From positions 68,535 through 105,197 of the forward strand of contig QQVP01000045.1 of assembly GCA_003389215.1 (NCBI GenBank): a stretch of 36,663 nucleotides of DNA, read 5' to 3'. Position numbers and translations under genes: made by a program. Under the pieces are notes generated by a model. It saw only the letters and a list, made by a program, of their open reading frames with translations. It was not told the DNA's origin and searched no databases. Below are positions 35,904 through 36,663 of the stretch, piece after piece. This DNA is from Planctomycetota bacterium (GTDB lineage Bacteria; Planctomycetota; Planctomycetia; Pirellulales; UBA7805). Numbering within the stretch: position 1 is the first letter of the stretch; each line of letters begins with the position of its first letter.

Positions 35904-36663
35904 GCGAACTCTTCTCCCAGCAGCTGATAGAGCCGCGCGTTGTGGGGTCGGTAGTGTTCGATCAGCCGGTTCCGAGTCGCCGGGTTCATCGGCGGATATG
36001 GGGTCCGGTTGTAGACGGGGAACTCGGGCCAGGTGGAACGCGGGATGCCCAAGAAGTCGGTGATCCGATCCAGCGAACCCTGCGTGTCGGCGAAGAAGCG
36101 TTCGCTGGGAATCACCAGGAACTGGTCGCGAGGGAAATGGTGAAACCAGGCCGTTAGTTGCATGGCGTAGAGACCGCTGTCGAGCACCGAGCCACACAGG
36201 AGTCGGTCCGTCACGCCGTTCTGGTTGCGTTTTGCCAGACGCACGCCAAACACATGCTCGGCAATTTGTTCCGTGCTCCACGCGATGTAATCTTCGAAGC
36301 TCAGGTCCGACGGATAGTTGTGCCGGGTCATGTGATAGCCGGAATATGCCTGGTCGACCGGATTTCGCAGCAGCACCAGCAAGCGGGCCTCCGGCACCAC
36401 GGCACGGACATGTCGGGGGATGCGCAGATCCTGCAAGTAGGTCGGCGACGCCTCGCCCGTGATGCTCCGCTGGTTCCACTTGGTGACGGCGAGCGGAAAA
36501 TGGGCCCGGTACCAGGAGGCACCCCGGTCGAGGTGATGACTGAAATAGCGCACTTCCTTGCGCGCGGCGGGCAACACCCGCGGATGCCGGCAGAGGTACT
36601 TGTAGAGCGAGGTCGTCCCCGACTTGGCCGCGCCGATGATGAGGTAGTCGGGCAAGGTTCGCA
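35891..36663 (-). CDS. Sulfotransferase (PAPS-dependent), 5' end outside the window
   Basis: About 257 residues are visible. The 5'-phosphosulfate loop is LIIGAAKSGTTSLYKYL at the very start. YFSHHLDRGASWYRAHFP and KWNQRSITGEASPTYLQD are typical of bacterial glycan or heparan-type sulfotransferases, and LLVLLRNPVDQAYSGYHMTR holds the 3'-phosphate-binding Arg and Ser. It ends with ATRNRLIEHYRPHNARLYQLL. The first possible start inside the window is a TTG at 36655, but the frame is open to the window edge, so the true start is probably upstream. It overlaps the nucleotidyltransferase-like gene by 13 bases. It likely sulfates a sugar of the surface glycan. Confidence 0.9.
   Translation of the reverse strand, partial: RTLPDYLIIGAAKSGTTSLYKYLCRHPRVLPAARKEVRYFSHHLDRGASWYRAHFPLAVTKWNQRSITGEASPTYLQDLRIPRHVRAVVPEARLLVLLRNPVDQAYSGYHMTRHNYPSDLSFEDYIAWSTEQIAEHVFGVRLAKRNQNGVTDRLLCGSVLDSGLYAMQLTAWFHHFPRDQFLVIPSERFFADTQGSLDRITDFLGIPRSTWPEFPVYNRTPYPPMNPATRNRLIEHYRPHNARLYQLLGEEFAWDR

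Overview
The window is GC-rich and densely coded. Its gene content points to a planctomycete, probably of the Pirellulales: DUF255/YyaL, DUF1475, DUF4404, PVC-type surface-glycan genes, frequent GTG/TTG starts and weak ribosome-binding sites. This placement is inferred from gene content and style; no 16S or other phylogenetic marker is present.

Layout. (1) 1-2.8 kb, accessory: a small membrane coiled-coil protein, a ParD/ParE-like toxin-antitoxin pair with its own promoter, a family 2 glycosyltransferase broken by two lesions that carries an 18-bp tandem repeat in its 3' end, and a small membrane protein. (2) 2.8-10.5 kb, housekeeping: a thioredoxin-like DUF255 protein, panB, a DUF4404 protein behind a near-consensus promoter, a SAM methyltransferase divergent from gapdh, a NagD-like HAD phosphatase and a DUF1475 membrane protein. 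(3) 10.6-22 kb, a light/oxidative-stress-like lipid and DNA-repair block: class II photolyase, a small unknown protein, cysteine synthase and a DUF1295 membrane protein on the plus strand. These converge on a five-gene minus-strand operon (SDR-DUF2867, FAD amine-oxidase-like protein, DUF1365, and two cyclopropane-synthase-family methyltransferases). Divergent from the operon is a MerR-type regulator with a CarH/LitR architecture. (4) 22.2-36.7 kb, a surface-glycan block: gmd and fcl (GDP-mannose to GDP-L-fucose), two sulfotransferases, two glycosyltransferases, two ABC exporter/flippase half-transporters, a uronate-dehydrogenase-like SDR and a nucleotidyltransferase-fold protein. A 156-bp MITE-like element lies exactly at the stop codon of one ABC gene.

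How they may work together. In block 3 the photolyase, DUF1295, FAD protein, DUF1365 and CFA-family enzymes resemble the gene sets that LitR/CarH or SigE-ChrR regulons control in other bacteria during photo-oxidative stress. The regulator beside this operon has lost the two histidines that contact cobalamin in CarH (Arg140 and Tyr177 in their places). It probably does not sense light through adenosylcobalamin as CarH does. Block 4 has the parts to make GDP-fucose, assemble and sulfate a glycan, and export it. A sulfated fucose-containing surface glycan is a reasonable hypothesis but is not shown by the sequence.
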